64,000 bases of DNA, from positions 33,434 through 97,433 of the forward strand of contig JAURVB010007528.1 of assembly GCA_033002965.1 (NCBI GenBank), written 5' to 3'. The stretch is from Piper betle. Lineage: Eukaryota > Streptophyta > Magnoliopsida > Piperales > Piperaceae. Below are positions 55,101 through 64,000 of the stretch, piece after piece. Every line of letters begins with the position of its first letter. Position 1 is the first letter of the stretch. Below the pieces are notes generated by a model. The model did not search any database. It was not told where the DNA came from and saw nothing but the letters and a program-made list of their open reading frames with translations. The translations under genes and the position numbers were made by a program.

Positions 55101-56927
55101 TTCCTCTCATAAACTTCTTGGAATTTATCCCATATTACTTTTGAGGGTGTCAATTTAGAAACACAATGATATACAACTTCATCTACCTATTGTCTCAATT
55201 AGGCCATAGCCTTCATATCCAACTTATTCCATTCTTTATCAGTCACCTCTACCGGTTTCTGACTGGTGACAGATTCATACAAATCCTTGGAATATTAATG
55301 ATCAATCATTTTTTCTTTTCAATAGTGACAGTTACTTGGCCCCTTAGTAGATATCATCTTACCATGTTTCTCATCAGTCATCTTAGTAAAATATAAATCA
55401 CAAACACACCAATTAGGCTCTTAGAAATTTCGTCAAACACCTAGAGGGCAGTAAATGTCCACAACCCAAAATTTGCTACTAACAAATCAAAGAGGCTCTG
55501 ATACCACTTGATTAACCAAATATCAATCCCTTATTTTAACTGAAAAGGATGAGAATTACCAAACAAAATAGACACACCAAACCAATATGGACAAACCAAA
55601 TTTTACATAAAAAACCCTAAATTTGGGTAAAAATTACGAGGCAAACGACTAGCTCAATTCACTATATCACAACTTTGATATAGAACAGATCCACAGGAGA
55701 ACAAACTCCCCAATACTAATTTACTGTACTTTCTACAAAATTGGTATTAACCACAAAAAGAAAATAGAGAATTACGTATTAAGAACTTAGCAAGATTATA
55801 ATTGACGATTGCAAACAAATCTGATAAAACATTCACTTTTCTTCAATCCACACAATTTTCCTTTCTCTTCTTTGGCCTTTTTACTCCAAAAACCAAAATC
55901 CCAAAAAACCCAAAGAAAAAACATCGGATGTTACTTTCATCCCTTTCAACTAACCGAATTTATAAAATTTTGGTTTTTATCTAAAACAGGGTTGCAGTTT
56001 CATGTATTTACAGAGGAGGGACAACCCAACAAATACAAGACTAATTTTAACTTTGTGCTTGCTGAAATTTGTCTAATATGATTGTCAATATTATCATCTA
56101 TCATACCTTAGTTGTCTTTAACATGCCCTATCTAAAGTCAAGTAGCCCTTTCTTTCATGAAGGAGGATGTATTTGATTAGTAGTGTAAGTTAACGTCAGG
56201 AACTCAATTTCATTGTGTTAGGATTGATGGAATCGTATGAGAATATATACATGGGGTTGGTTCATGTGAAAGATGTTGCACTGGCTCATATCTTGTTGTA
56301 TGAAAATTCGTCAGCATCTGGAAGGCACCTCTGCGTTGAAGCCATATCTCATTTCAGTGACTTCGCCGCCAGAGTTGCAGATCTATATCCAGAATATAAA
56401 GTGCCAAGGTATTTATTATCTTTTCCTTGTCTATTATTACCTAAGCAAGCATGAAACTAAGGTTATATGAAGGGTATGAAAATAGAGGTTTTAAATGTAC
56501 CAAATTTCATGTATAAAGATGTGTATTCTAGATTTACAAATGCTTTTGGTTAGGGCAAGAAATGGTATCCAAGAGCCTAATATGTGCGACTCATAAGTAG
56601 ATATTCTCTATAGTTGATTACTTTCCATGCATTTAGAAATAACTCTATGATGTCATTCTGGGCTCTTGTGAATGGAAAGAATGTCTGCATACGGCGCGGA
56701 TTTGTGTATCTTAAAAATCATGAAATTAAACTTCATTTAAAAGCAGATTACTTGATCATCGTTTCTGATGCTTCCATGGCAGGTTTCCAAAAGATTTGCA
56801 GCCTGGCATGGTAAGGGCCAGTAATCCAAGCAAGAAACTGATTGATATTGGTCTCCGTTTTGCGAATATGGATGAAATCATCAAGGATGCTGTGCATTGC
56901 TTGAAAACCAGGGGTTACATATCCTAA
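49146..56927 (+). CDS. Cinnamoyl-CoA reductase-like gene 2 (intact, 5 exons)
   Basis: Exons: 49146-49260, 49352-49722, 50678-50840, 56222-56408 and 56783-56927, total 981 bp, 326 residues. All splice sites are GT-AG and the phases match gene 1. It is an NAD(P)-dependent SDR108E reductase of the CCR-like group. Residues 10-17 form the cofactor loop [11 protein letters not shown] at 129-131 carries the catalytic Ser; Tyr165 and Lys169 in WYPVSK form Yxxx[28 protein letters not shown] and the end CLKTRGYIS follow. The WYPVSK site, not NWYCY, argues against lignin CCR. A 5.2-kb copia element in reverse orientation occupies intron 3 without touching splice sites. Tandem paralogue of gene 1; intron 1 is still alignable between them. 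Confidence 0.9.
50853..51383 (-). repeat. 3' LTR of the intron-3 copia element
   Basis: Plus strand ends in GACAACCCAACA. It matches 55509-56031 along its whole length, including 'aaaaggatgagaatta', 'agaacagatcca' and 'cagtttcatgtattta'. The TG start has become GG. The polypurine tract CGGCAGGGGAGTTT (minus) lies at 51384-51397. Confidence 0.88.
51398..53289 (-). pseudogene. copia RT and RNase H, decayed
   Basis: RT starts after the hinge ([20 protein letters not shown]) and has [29 protein letters not shown] and, in other frames, [16 protein letters not shown] and the catalytic [11 protein letters not shown]. RNase H has [19 protein letters not shown] and [13 protein letters not shown]. The coding frame changes near 52720, 52545 and 52230, and part of the RT is missing or has stops. 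Dead copy. Confidence 0.9.
53290..54175 (-). pseudogene. copia integrase, decayed
   Basis: The C-terminal half is a clean frame ([55 protein letters not shown]). The core Asp boxes lie upstream with frameshifts near 53650 and stops around 53800-54000. Confidence 0.88.
54176..55383 (-). pseudogene. copia gag and protease, decayed
   Basis: Gag begins near 55383 (MTDEKHGK) and has in-frame stops; [19 protein letters not shown] is well kept. The zinc knuckle is split by a frameshift near 54670 (CYYYDK, then HFKKDCWKL). The protease site [10 protein letters not shown] is intact, unlike the Asp-Ser-Ser version of the element at 31-42 kb. Confidence 0.88.
55494..55506 (-). other. Primer-binding site of the intron-3 copia element
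   Basis: Minus-strand TGGTATCAGAGCC is two bases inside the 5' LTR: the standard initiator-Met tRNA site of plant copia elements. Confidence 0.93.
55509..56031 (-). repeat. 5' LTR of the intron-3 copia element
   Basis: Plus strand TGATTAACCAAATATC ... GACAACCCAACA, 523 bp, matching 50853-51383 at roughly 85-90 percent by eye, so the insertion is not recent. Confidence 0.88.
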
Positions 56928-57984
56928 TTTAATTTAACTCCGGTGTCAATAAATTTGGACTTCCATCAAAGCATGATTGATAAGGCTAAATAAAAGCATT
57001 GGTGATTAACTGGTCCGGATCGTCCTGATGTATACATAAAACAATTAAGGCTTGTTGAAGACTTTTAGCATGAGAGACTTCTTATTCATGCAGTTTTTTG
57101 TTTTTTTTTGTTTTTTTTAGTCAAGTTTAAGAAAAATGCAATTGAAAAATGTGTGAAAACGTTTAAAAGGATTTTTTTGGTTACTTTGATCTATGTTGCA
57201 GAACAGTAATTATCGATCATGTAAAAATTACTTTTAACGTGAAGCTACTTGATTGCTTTCTAATTCCATTTAAATTAGTTGGACAAAACTCACCCAAAAA
57301 TGATACAGTTATTTTTAATAGCTCACCTACACACAATCAATGCGCTAAAATACAACACATTAATAAAAATGGGTCTAAAAGTTGTGTAAAAGAAAAGCCA
57401 TAAATAAAATCAAATATGGTGCAGTTGATGAAGAATCATCAAGTCATGACTCACATTTAAGGGATTTACGGGGAAAGATCAATATATACGTGGAAAGAAG
57501 CATTCCATTTTAGGTAAAGTAGCTCATGCCTCACACTTCAACACAGAGCCCACATCTTTTAAGTTATCCAATTTACTACGGCGAACACCAAATTAAGTAT
57601 GTGGTTTTAAATGAAACACAAAGATAATTAATTTTTTATATTTAACATAAATATAACTTATAATAAAATTCGTATATATAATGATCAGAAATAATCGGAG
57701 ATCACTCTGACGAGGGCCAGAAAAGATATGCTTAGTTTACCGACAATATGCACCGACGTAGGTATTTTTGCTTTGGAAAGAAGAGAGCATAAATTTCTAT
57801 GTTCATGAGGAACAGAAATAAGGAGGAAATTAAACACATGATATGTACGCTCTTAACTTTTAAAAGTAACAAGAAGTGGAAAAAAAATACAGTTAAAGGA
57901 GACATTGTGGGATGCAAAGAATACAAACTGATTACCTTCAAGACTAAGACCTGATCAAGTGTGATCGGCCAAGCTCAAGGGCTC
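56928..57984. other. 3' flank of reductase gene 2, no gene seen
   Basis: AT-rich DNA with a poly-T/G run near 57100. No coding motif on either strand. Confidence 0.6.
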
Positions 57985-58336
57985 CTTAGAAAAGGGTGCC
58001 TTAGGTTTCTACTCTCAAAGCATACTTTTAAATACCTACAGGGTATATTTGAAATCTATTAATAATATATATTAATAATATACAAATTATATTTTGAAGT
58101 AATTATTATATTATTTTAAATAAAAATAATGAATATTTATTTAATTATAACAAAAACTATAGTTGTACACTAAAAGTACTTTTAATTTTAATATTTAAAA
58201 CTTTTTAATAACTAAATAGAACTTATTTTTTAAAGATTTTTAATTTGAATAGAATTATTATGTAAGTTTTTTAATAATAAATAAAAAATTTAAATATATA
58301 TATATATATATAATCTGTAAAATTCTAAATTAAATA

Positions 58337-58369
<33 letters not shown>

Positions 58370-58496
58370 GTTAAAGTATCAAACTTTAATTTGATAGTAT
58401 AATTATAAAGATATTAAAAATTTTCAATATTTTAAATTTCTAATTTAGATAGAATTTATGATAAATAACAATAATAATTCTCAATTAAATAAATAT
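57985..58496. repeat. AT-rich direct repeat, left copy
   Basis: It starts 'ccttagaaaagggtgcctta' and shares long ordered blocks with 60945-61432: 'aggtttctactctcaaagca', 'ttaataatatatattaataa', 'acaaaaactatag', 'ctttaatttgatagtataat', 'aataataattctcaattaaa'. TA runs at 58285-58310 and 58335-58370 are expanded relative to the right copy. Confidence 0.85.
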
Positions 58497-60944
58497 TGTA
58501 AAACCTAGGTCGGTCACCCGATGGTTTTAGTGTCAGTTCGGTTTTGAGCCGGATCTCGTAGCTTTGTCCAACCCTTATTACCATGTATTTATATGTGTAT
58601 GTGTGCTTTATGAGCCGAGCCTCTAGCTTTCCTTGTGTGAGACACACCCAACGGGATAATATGTAACTATAGCGGTTATTGTTTCTTTGGTTTGGGATCC
58701 TTTCAAGTCATAGTCAGATACTATGACCGAGTTCCTCACGAGTATTATAGACTGCTTTGATGTGTCCCTTCTGGTCAATCTTAGCCCTTTCTAGACTCGT
58801 AGTGTGGCTCCCGAGGTTGTCCCCAACAACTCTAGGGTGGGTGCATGTAAACTACGCCCAGCCCAGCACCTTTGCACTAGGCCTTAAGGATTTTTCAGCC
58901 TTTGTTTGGATGCAAAGGCTCCCTACCTGGCCTTTGAGCCCAAATTAGGGTTTTCTACTTTTCCAGCCATCACAAAGGCACCCTGAGAGTGCCATTGTGC
59001 CTAGCTCATGACCCATTGAGTGAGTTTCAGTTTACCTCCGACTCATGTGCCTTGACCCAGGCTTTTCCGTACTCTAGCTTGACTTAATCTAGCACAAAAG
59101 CGCCCTGTTAATGCCCTTGCTCTAGGTCCAGAGTTTTGCCCATAAATACACCATTATTCTCACACTTTTCACCACTCTTCCTCCCTTCTCCACACTCTAC
59201 ACAACCTTCCTAAGCCTTCTCCTAGCCTTCTCCATGTCAACCATGTAAAACCTCGATTTTTCTCCTTATGACCCTATTTTTTAGGACAAAAATTCCCAAG
59301 CTGGGGAGATTGTAAAACCCCGAAAATAACTAGCTTATTTTATTTAGGATTTTGTAAATCTTAGGACGAATCTTAAATATTATTTAATTAAATTAATTAT
59401 TGAGAATCAATATCATAAATTATCAATTATGACCTTTAGCGTATCGGTATGATGATATTTATGGATGGTTTTAAATATGTTTTATTTATTGAATTTTTGG
59501 GATTGGGAATTATGAGTGCAATTTGACACCTATTCGCATTAACTCAAAAGTCAGTTATTGACTTTTTGTTATCACACAAATGGATGGTGTTTGATATAGT
59601 TATGTGTGATTATATTCTTTTCTATAAAAGTTTAATGTAGTCAATTCGACACATATTTTTTTATATAAAGGAGAATTCTGTTGATATTAAAAAAATATCA
59701 TCTCTATAGTTTGTGATCACATTTGGCTCACAAGGGGAAGGCTTTAGAGAAGTTTCATTCATATTAGGATCGTGTGTTGTAGTTGCAAGGGTATCATCAC
59801 AATTCTAGGTTCATATAATTACTTGAAATGCTATATATTTCTATTTGTTAGCCTTGGTTGATTTGAGCCCACATTCGACCACCATGCACTGAGCGTAACC
59901 AGGGTCAAAGAATTTACTTAGTCCGACACGGGGCCGCACCCTTAAACTTCTTGAAAGATTAAATACTGCCCCCATGCCGAAAGGAGTGACAAGGATAGTG
60001 GCGCAATACAACTCATTATACACTTGTGATATTGAGATGGTGAGTCAATGGTAAATATCGGTAACTGCAAGCCGTGAGCCACGTAGCGTGTGTGTACACA
60101 TACATGGGATTGTAGTTGGATGGGGTAGCCACCCTCCCGGCATAATAAGAGCTCGGTATAAACTCATAATCACTAAAAGATTCAAATTCAGATGTTATGG
60201 TATATATTAATTTATTTTTTGTAATTATATGACTTAGTGTTTTTATCACTAAAGCGAAATTGCCTCTGCAGGTATGAGCATTATGGAAGGATGGGTAAAG
60301 TTGGGACAGCTGGAGGACTCTGTTATTAGACTATTAATTTTTTTCTTATATGTTGTTAAACTTTTAGTTTGTTTGCATGATAGTGGGATTTTGGTTCATT
60401 TCATTGGCCTTAAGATTATTAAACAGATCTTATAGTATATTTTATTTCATGGTATGACTTAGAAGTTGAACTTTAACTAGTTCCTTGAGTATGAGTTTAA
60501 TTTGTACAATTTCAAAAGAATTTTACGTAATTGGTTTATTTAAAATCTTAAAAATTAATAAAAAATTAATTTACGAGATACTTAGTTTCATATAGTAACA
60601 TTTGACTCATGGCTCGAAATGGGAGGGTCGTTACAAGCCAAGACCCTAAGAGTGGTAGGTCTTATGGTAGGAATCCCCAAGAGATCTGCTCCTAGCCCCT
60701 GATGAGATAAAATTCTCACTTTCCCCACATACCCAATATTTTTGTGCCTATGTGGCTACTATTTGTGCTTGTTTGTATTTTTTATGATACTTTTAGAATG
60801 TAGATCTGTGTTCTAGGAGTCCGTTTGTGTGTTTGTTCTTACTTCTCTCCTTGCTTGTAAATAATGTTTATAAAAGGACGTTCTCACAGGATTTCTACTT
60901 TTCAGGAAAAGGTTGCACTCCTCATAAGACGGTGTATCTATGGA
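58497..60944 (+). mobile_element. LTR-like repeat, TGTAAAACC family (copy 2), with nested LTR
   Basis: Begins TGTAAAACCTAGGTCGG exactly at the end of the left AT-rich repeat. It shares with copy 1 the AAGGCACCCTG/TGCCCTTG modules, the CATAAATA box (59150) and, after the nested insertion, the 'taggaatccccaagaga' block. It is interrupted at 59245-60635. The 3' end is not defined; it merges into the right AT-rich repeat. Confidence 0.6.
59245..60635 (+). mobile_element. Nested, internally deleted LTR element
   Basis: It starts TGTAAAACCTCGATTTTT and ends GAGGGTCGTTACA. AACCA (59240-59244) and AGCCA (60636-60640) flank it, a 5-bp duplication with one change. A second start, TGTAAAACCCCGAAAATAAC, lies at 59312 after a purine-rich AAGCTGGGGAGAT. 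So it reads: a stub of 5' LTR, a bit of interior, polypurine tract, full 3' LTR (59312-60635). The 3' LTR is related to those at 5647 and 7028. Confidence 0.65.
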
Positions 60945-61432
60945 AAAGGAGGTGTCTTAGGTTTCCACTCTCAAAGCATAGTTTTAAATACCTATTCGCC
61001 AAAGACTAGTGCAATGCCCTTTCAAATTTATTAATAATATATATTAATAATATACAAAATATATTTTAATTTTTTAAAAATAAAAAAATTGAATATTTAT
61101 CTAATTTTAACAAAAACTACAGTCATTTATTAAAAGTAATTTTATGTTTAATATGTAAAACTTTTAATAACTAAACATAACTTATTTTTAAAAGAATTTT
61201 AATTCAAATAGAATTATACTCTAAATTTTTTAATAATAAATAAAAACATGTATGTAAATAAATAAATATATAAAATCTGTATATTTCTAAATTAAATATA
61301 TATTAAAGTAACAAACTTTAATTTGATGGTATAATTATAAATATATTAAAATTTTTCAAAATTTTAAAATTTCTAATTTAAATAGAATTATAACAAATAA
61401 TAATAATAATTCTAAATTAAATAAATATTAAA
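60945..61432. repeat. AT-rich direct repeat, right copy
   Basis: Second copy of 57985-58496, about 85 percent alike by eye, ending 'aattctaaattaaataaatatt'. Confidence 0.85.
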
Positions 61433-61782
61433 TGACTCATAAAACTATTGCTGGTGTCATAATCCACTACGATGAAAGAAATACTAAAACATGATAAGAG
61501 CGAAAAAATCCGAGCTGTTTAGGGGCTGAGGAGGTTGATTGTACCCTGGTAACCCAATTAATAAAAGTATGCCACATATTTTATTTAAATTTGATATATT
61601 TAAACTATTGTACCACTTTAATAATATCTAGTTTTTTAATCTAGAAATTTCACAAAATCTATTTTTAATAAAAAGCCAATATTTAATATAATAATAATAA
61701 TAATAAAACATATTTATTATTATTTAATGAGATATTTTATTTATAATTTTAAAACAAATTTATAGCAGGTTTGATCTAATTA

Positions 61783-61836
<54 letters not shown>

Positions 61837-62333
61837 TAATATCTATGAATCTGACATGGCAACTAGTATCATATTTAAAAGGGGAAATTTTATATGAGCT
61901 ACGCCTCATATTGCTTATATGAACTACATATTTAATTTGAACATTTATTATTAGTCGTTTTATAAAATAATATTTATATATATTAAAAGTAGGGTGCATA
62001 AGTTGGAGGTTGATAAAATTTTATCTTTTTCAATATCATTAATGACTTATTTTTAAATTTTCAAGAGATGCACAAGTTCATAGATATTTTGAAATTATTT
62101 TTATTACAATTACTTTAATAATTAAGATGAAAGAGTTTGAAACATTAGATTGTGTTGAAATTTTGTAATTACCCTTATTATTTATGTTTTATTTATGTAT
62201 GTCTTTTTTGAATTGTGGGACGCATTAAGTTTTTGTAAAGAAAATGTGTAACTTATATAAGTTGTATGAAGTATAACTCATTTATATAAGGCTCTATTTA
62301 AAATTAATGCTTCAATTGGTTGGTCAGTTTATT
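61433..62333. other. AT-rich interval with (TA)n microsatellite
   Basis: A TA run of about 50 bp at 61785-61834 is the only structure seen. No gene. Confidence 0.65.
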
Positions 62334-62960
62334 TACTAGTGGAAAAATAGGTTTCAGCTACGACTGAATTTTGCATGTGGCAAGTTAGCCATTGCTTTGC
62401 CACCGGTTAGTAGTGACAAAATATAACAACGGGGATAGCCACCGCTAGCGGTGGCACGTTGCCATTTTTTAAAAAAACATGAGATTGCCACGCTTGCAGT
62501 GGCAATATTTAATTTTTGCAACGTTGCCCAACTCTCTCTGGGATAACCATCACATTTGGTGGCAATATTTAATTTTTTTAAAAAAATCATTGACAAATAT
62601 AACCACGGGGATTGCACCTCAATTGCCAATTTTCTTTTAAAAAACACAAAAATAGCCACACGTTACGGTGACAATATTTAATTTTTCTTTAAAAAATCAT
62701 TAAAATATAACCATAGGCATAGCCACCGCTAGCCGTGGCAGTTGCCAATTTTTTTTCTTTTGAAAAAACAGCAGATAGCCATTAGCTGCAGTGGCAATAT
62801 TCAAATTTTAAGAACAATTCATTGGCAAGATATAACTACGCGGATGGCTAACGCTAGTGGTGGCAGTTGCCAACTTTTTTTTAAAAAGATAATCACGAGA
62901 ATAGCCACCACATGTGGGGGTAATATTCAATTTTTCTTTAGAAAAGGTTCATTTTGGGCG
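62334..62960 (+). mobile_element. CACTA-like terminus with palindromic subterminal array
   Basis: It begins TACTAGTGGAAAAATAGG, one base from the plant CACTA start CACTAGTxGAAAAA. Then come repeats of ATAACCACGGGGATAGCCAC, GCTAGCGGTGGCAGTTGCCA, TTTTTTTAAAAAA and GCAGTGGCAATATTTAATTT. The GCCACCGCTAGCGGTGGC part is itself a palindrome. About four long units can be followed. No transposase gene and no second terminus lie inside the window. Confidence 0.6.
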
Positions 62961-63564
62961 GGAAAATTCCTGCCCTTTTTTCATTATTATTGAAATGGGT
63001 CGTGCGCTCCATGAAAGTGCAAGCGGCCCATTGAGGGCATGAGGTCAGAGGGTGCTGCAACCTTCGATGGCTGCACCACTGCCGCCGTATGATAGCTGTT
63101 CCCACTGCAGCCCCTCCTTGCCTCAGTTGGCCACCGTCACCACTGATCCACACCACCTCGGCTGTTCTATACCGACACAACCACTGCCATTTGCCACCTC
63201 CCAGCGCTGCCTTACCAAAACCACTGTTGGACCCTTTAGGCCTCTAAAAGGGACTTTAAATAACCAAAGGAAACTCGCAATAGGTGTCACAGACCTCTCT
63301 TAATCCAAAAGTTAACTTAAGGAATAATGCTTTCTCATTAGCCTATATATAAGTTACCAACAACCTCTACGACCGATGTGAGACAAACCCAACAGAATGC
63401 GTTCCACCGCCGGCCTTCCCCACCACTGCTGCCACCGTCGTTGTCTGCCTAGCCGCACGCCATAGTCGGCCGTGCCCTTTCGCCATTTAACTTATACTAC
63501 AGACCATCCCCACTCCACCGTCTACTACTGATTGCTGGTCGTCTCCTCTGCCGTCTACCACCGA
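62961..63564. other. GC-rich interval of uncertain origin
   Basis: Proline/His-rich short frames come from CCACCGCC-type composition and have no domain. Similar C-rich parts occur inside the long LTRs of this window, so this is probably LTR-derived. It contains the TRIM-like piece at 63225-63394. Confidence 0.45.
63225..63394 (+). mobile_element. TRIM-like solo LTR (170 bp), candidate
   Basis: Starts TGTTGGACCCTTTAGG and ends ATGTGAGACAAACCCAACA, so TGTTGG...CCAACA ends. A CTATATATAAG box lies at 63341. Ends, size and the GATGTGAGAC motif fit the LTR of a terminal-repeat retrotransposon in miniature. Flanks (ACCAC and GAATG) do not match, which weakens the call. Confidence 0.5.
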
Positions 63565-64000
63565 TGTAAAAGCCTGACTATTTTCCCTAGAGTTTTCGAG
63601 TCGGTTCAGTCACAAATCGAGTTAATCGGGTTTGACCCTTCTTGTCGTGATTTGTGTATTAATATGGTTTGTATGTTGCACGGCTTAGCCTCCTTCAGCC
63701 CCCATTGGACGCTATGTGCTTGGCCCCTTTTCCTTTTGGTTCAGTTGAGTCGGGTCTACTTAGATATTAGGACTGTATCCTTTGCAAGCCTAATGTGTGT
63801 TGTCACATATTCGGAACCCTTTTCTATCAATCCTGTCCCGCAGTGGTCCTCGGGGTCGCCCAAACAACCTTAGGGTGAAAACCCTAAGTGTGAAATTTCT
63901 ACACAGGGTGCAAAGTTGCCCTACCAATGCCTTTGCGCAATATTTGAAACTGTTTTTCCCTTTCCTTGTGCAAAGGCACTGTGCCAACACTTTTGCACCT
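63565..64000 (+). mobile_element. LTR-like repeat, TGTAAAACC family (copy 3), cut by window end
   Basis: Begins TGTAAAAGCCTGAC. It parallels copy 1 block by block: 'tgtcgtgatttgtgtattaa' against 'tgtcattatttgtgtagg', 'cccattggacgctatgtg', then TGCAAAGGCACTGTGCCAAC modules at the end. It continues past the window. Confidence 0.65.

Larger units (their letters stand above)
50853..56031 (-). mobile_element. Ty1/copia retrotransposon in intron 3 of reductase gene 2
   Basis: A complete but decayed element (about 5.18 kb) opposes the host gene. LTRs: 50853-51383 and 55509-56031. A primer-binding site for initiator-Met tRNA and a polypurine tract are present. Gag, protease, integrase, RT and RNase H occur in copia order with many shifts and stops. 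Flanks (TATTC and AATAC) give no clean target duplication. Confidence 0.92.

Noticed and set aside
43503..56927. Calling the reductases lignin cinnamoyl-CoA reductase (CCR1)
   Set aside because: The active site is WYPLSK/WYPVSK and not NWYCYxK, so only CCR-like can be supported.
61784..61836. Long TA runs (also at 7926, 14399, 30672, 58285, 58335) as origins or regulatory sites
   Set aside because: Plain (TA)n microsatellites common in AT-rich plant DNA; nothing else marks them.

Overview
The window is nuclear DNA of a flowering plant. Evidence: split genes with GT-AG introns, NLR-type resistance genes, a SABATH methyltransferase, cinnamoyl-CoA-reductase-like genes with five exons, Ty1/copia and long-LTR elements with plant-style primer-binding sites, and CACTA transposon remnants. 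Coding exons of the NLR and reductase genes are GC-rich, while the surrounding DNA is AT-rich and full of transposons. I cannot fix the species or even the class from the sequence; a non-grass monocot or a magnoliid would fit the GC-rich first exons, but that is a guess.

Layout. 1-10.2 kb is decayed transposon DNA: an LTR-like repeat starting at 566, a CACTA (En/Spm-type) transposase remnant at 4.1-8.6 kb split by an LTR-LTR element at 5647-8270, and CACTA subterminal repeats ending near 10196. 10.6-13.8 kb is a four-exon SABATH methyltransferase pseudogene, broken by a 605-bp solo LTR with a 5-bp target-site duplication and by a frameshift. 14.5-15.7 kb is a tandem duplication with a 41-bp near-perfect inverted repeat at its junction. 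15.9-21.0 kb is a minus-strand open frame split by a long-LTR insertion (16343-20790, duplication TATGA). 22.2-24.8 kb is a short gag-only copia element. 25.5-30.5 kb holds two resistance genes head to head: a frameshifted CC-NB-LRR gene (minus) and an intact NB-less winged-helix/LRR gene (plus), with only about 380 bp between them.

31.2-42.4 kb is one copia element (minus) cut by two 2.6-3.0 kb solo LTRs of a single family in opposite orientations, so they form a large inverted repeat. 42.9-43.2 kb is an array of tRNA-B-box-like palindromes. 43.5-56.9 kb holds two tandem cinnamoyl-CoA-reductase-like genes with the same exon structure. The first has a 1-nt deletion in exon 2; the second has an intact 326-codon reading frame but carries a 5.2-kb copia element in intron 3. 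57-64 kb is transposon DNA again: a duplicated AT-rich segment flanking an LTR-like repeat with another LTR nested in it, a CACTA-like subterminal array, a 170-bp TRIM-like LTR, and a second LTR copy running off the end.

How the genes relate: the NLR pair shares one short divergent promoter, an arrangement known for paired sensor/executor NLRs. The two reductase genes are a tandem duplication that still shares its intron 1 sequence. The SABATH, NLR and reductase genes are all of specialised-metabolism or defence types, in a region heavily remodelled by retrotransposons. Nothing here is clearly a new biological system; the best leads are the NLR/NB-less head-to-head pair, the opposed 3-kb LTRs, the B-box palindrome array and the 41-bp hairpin.
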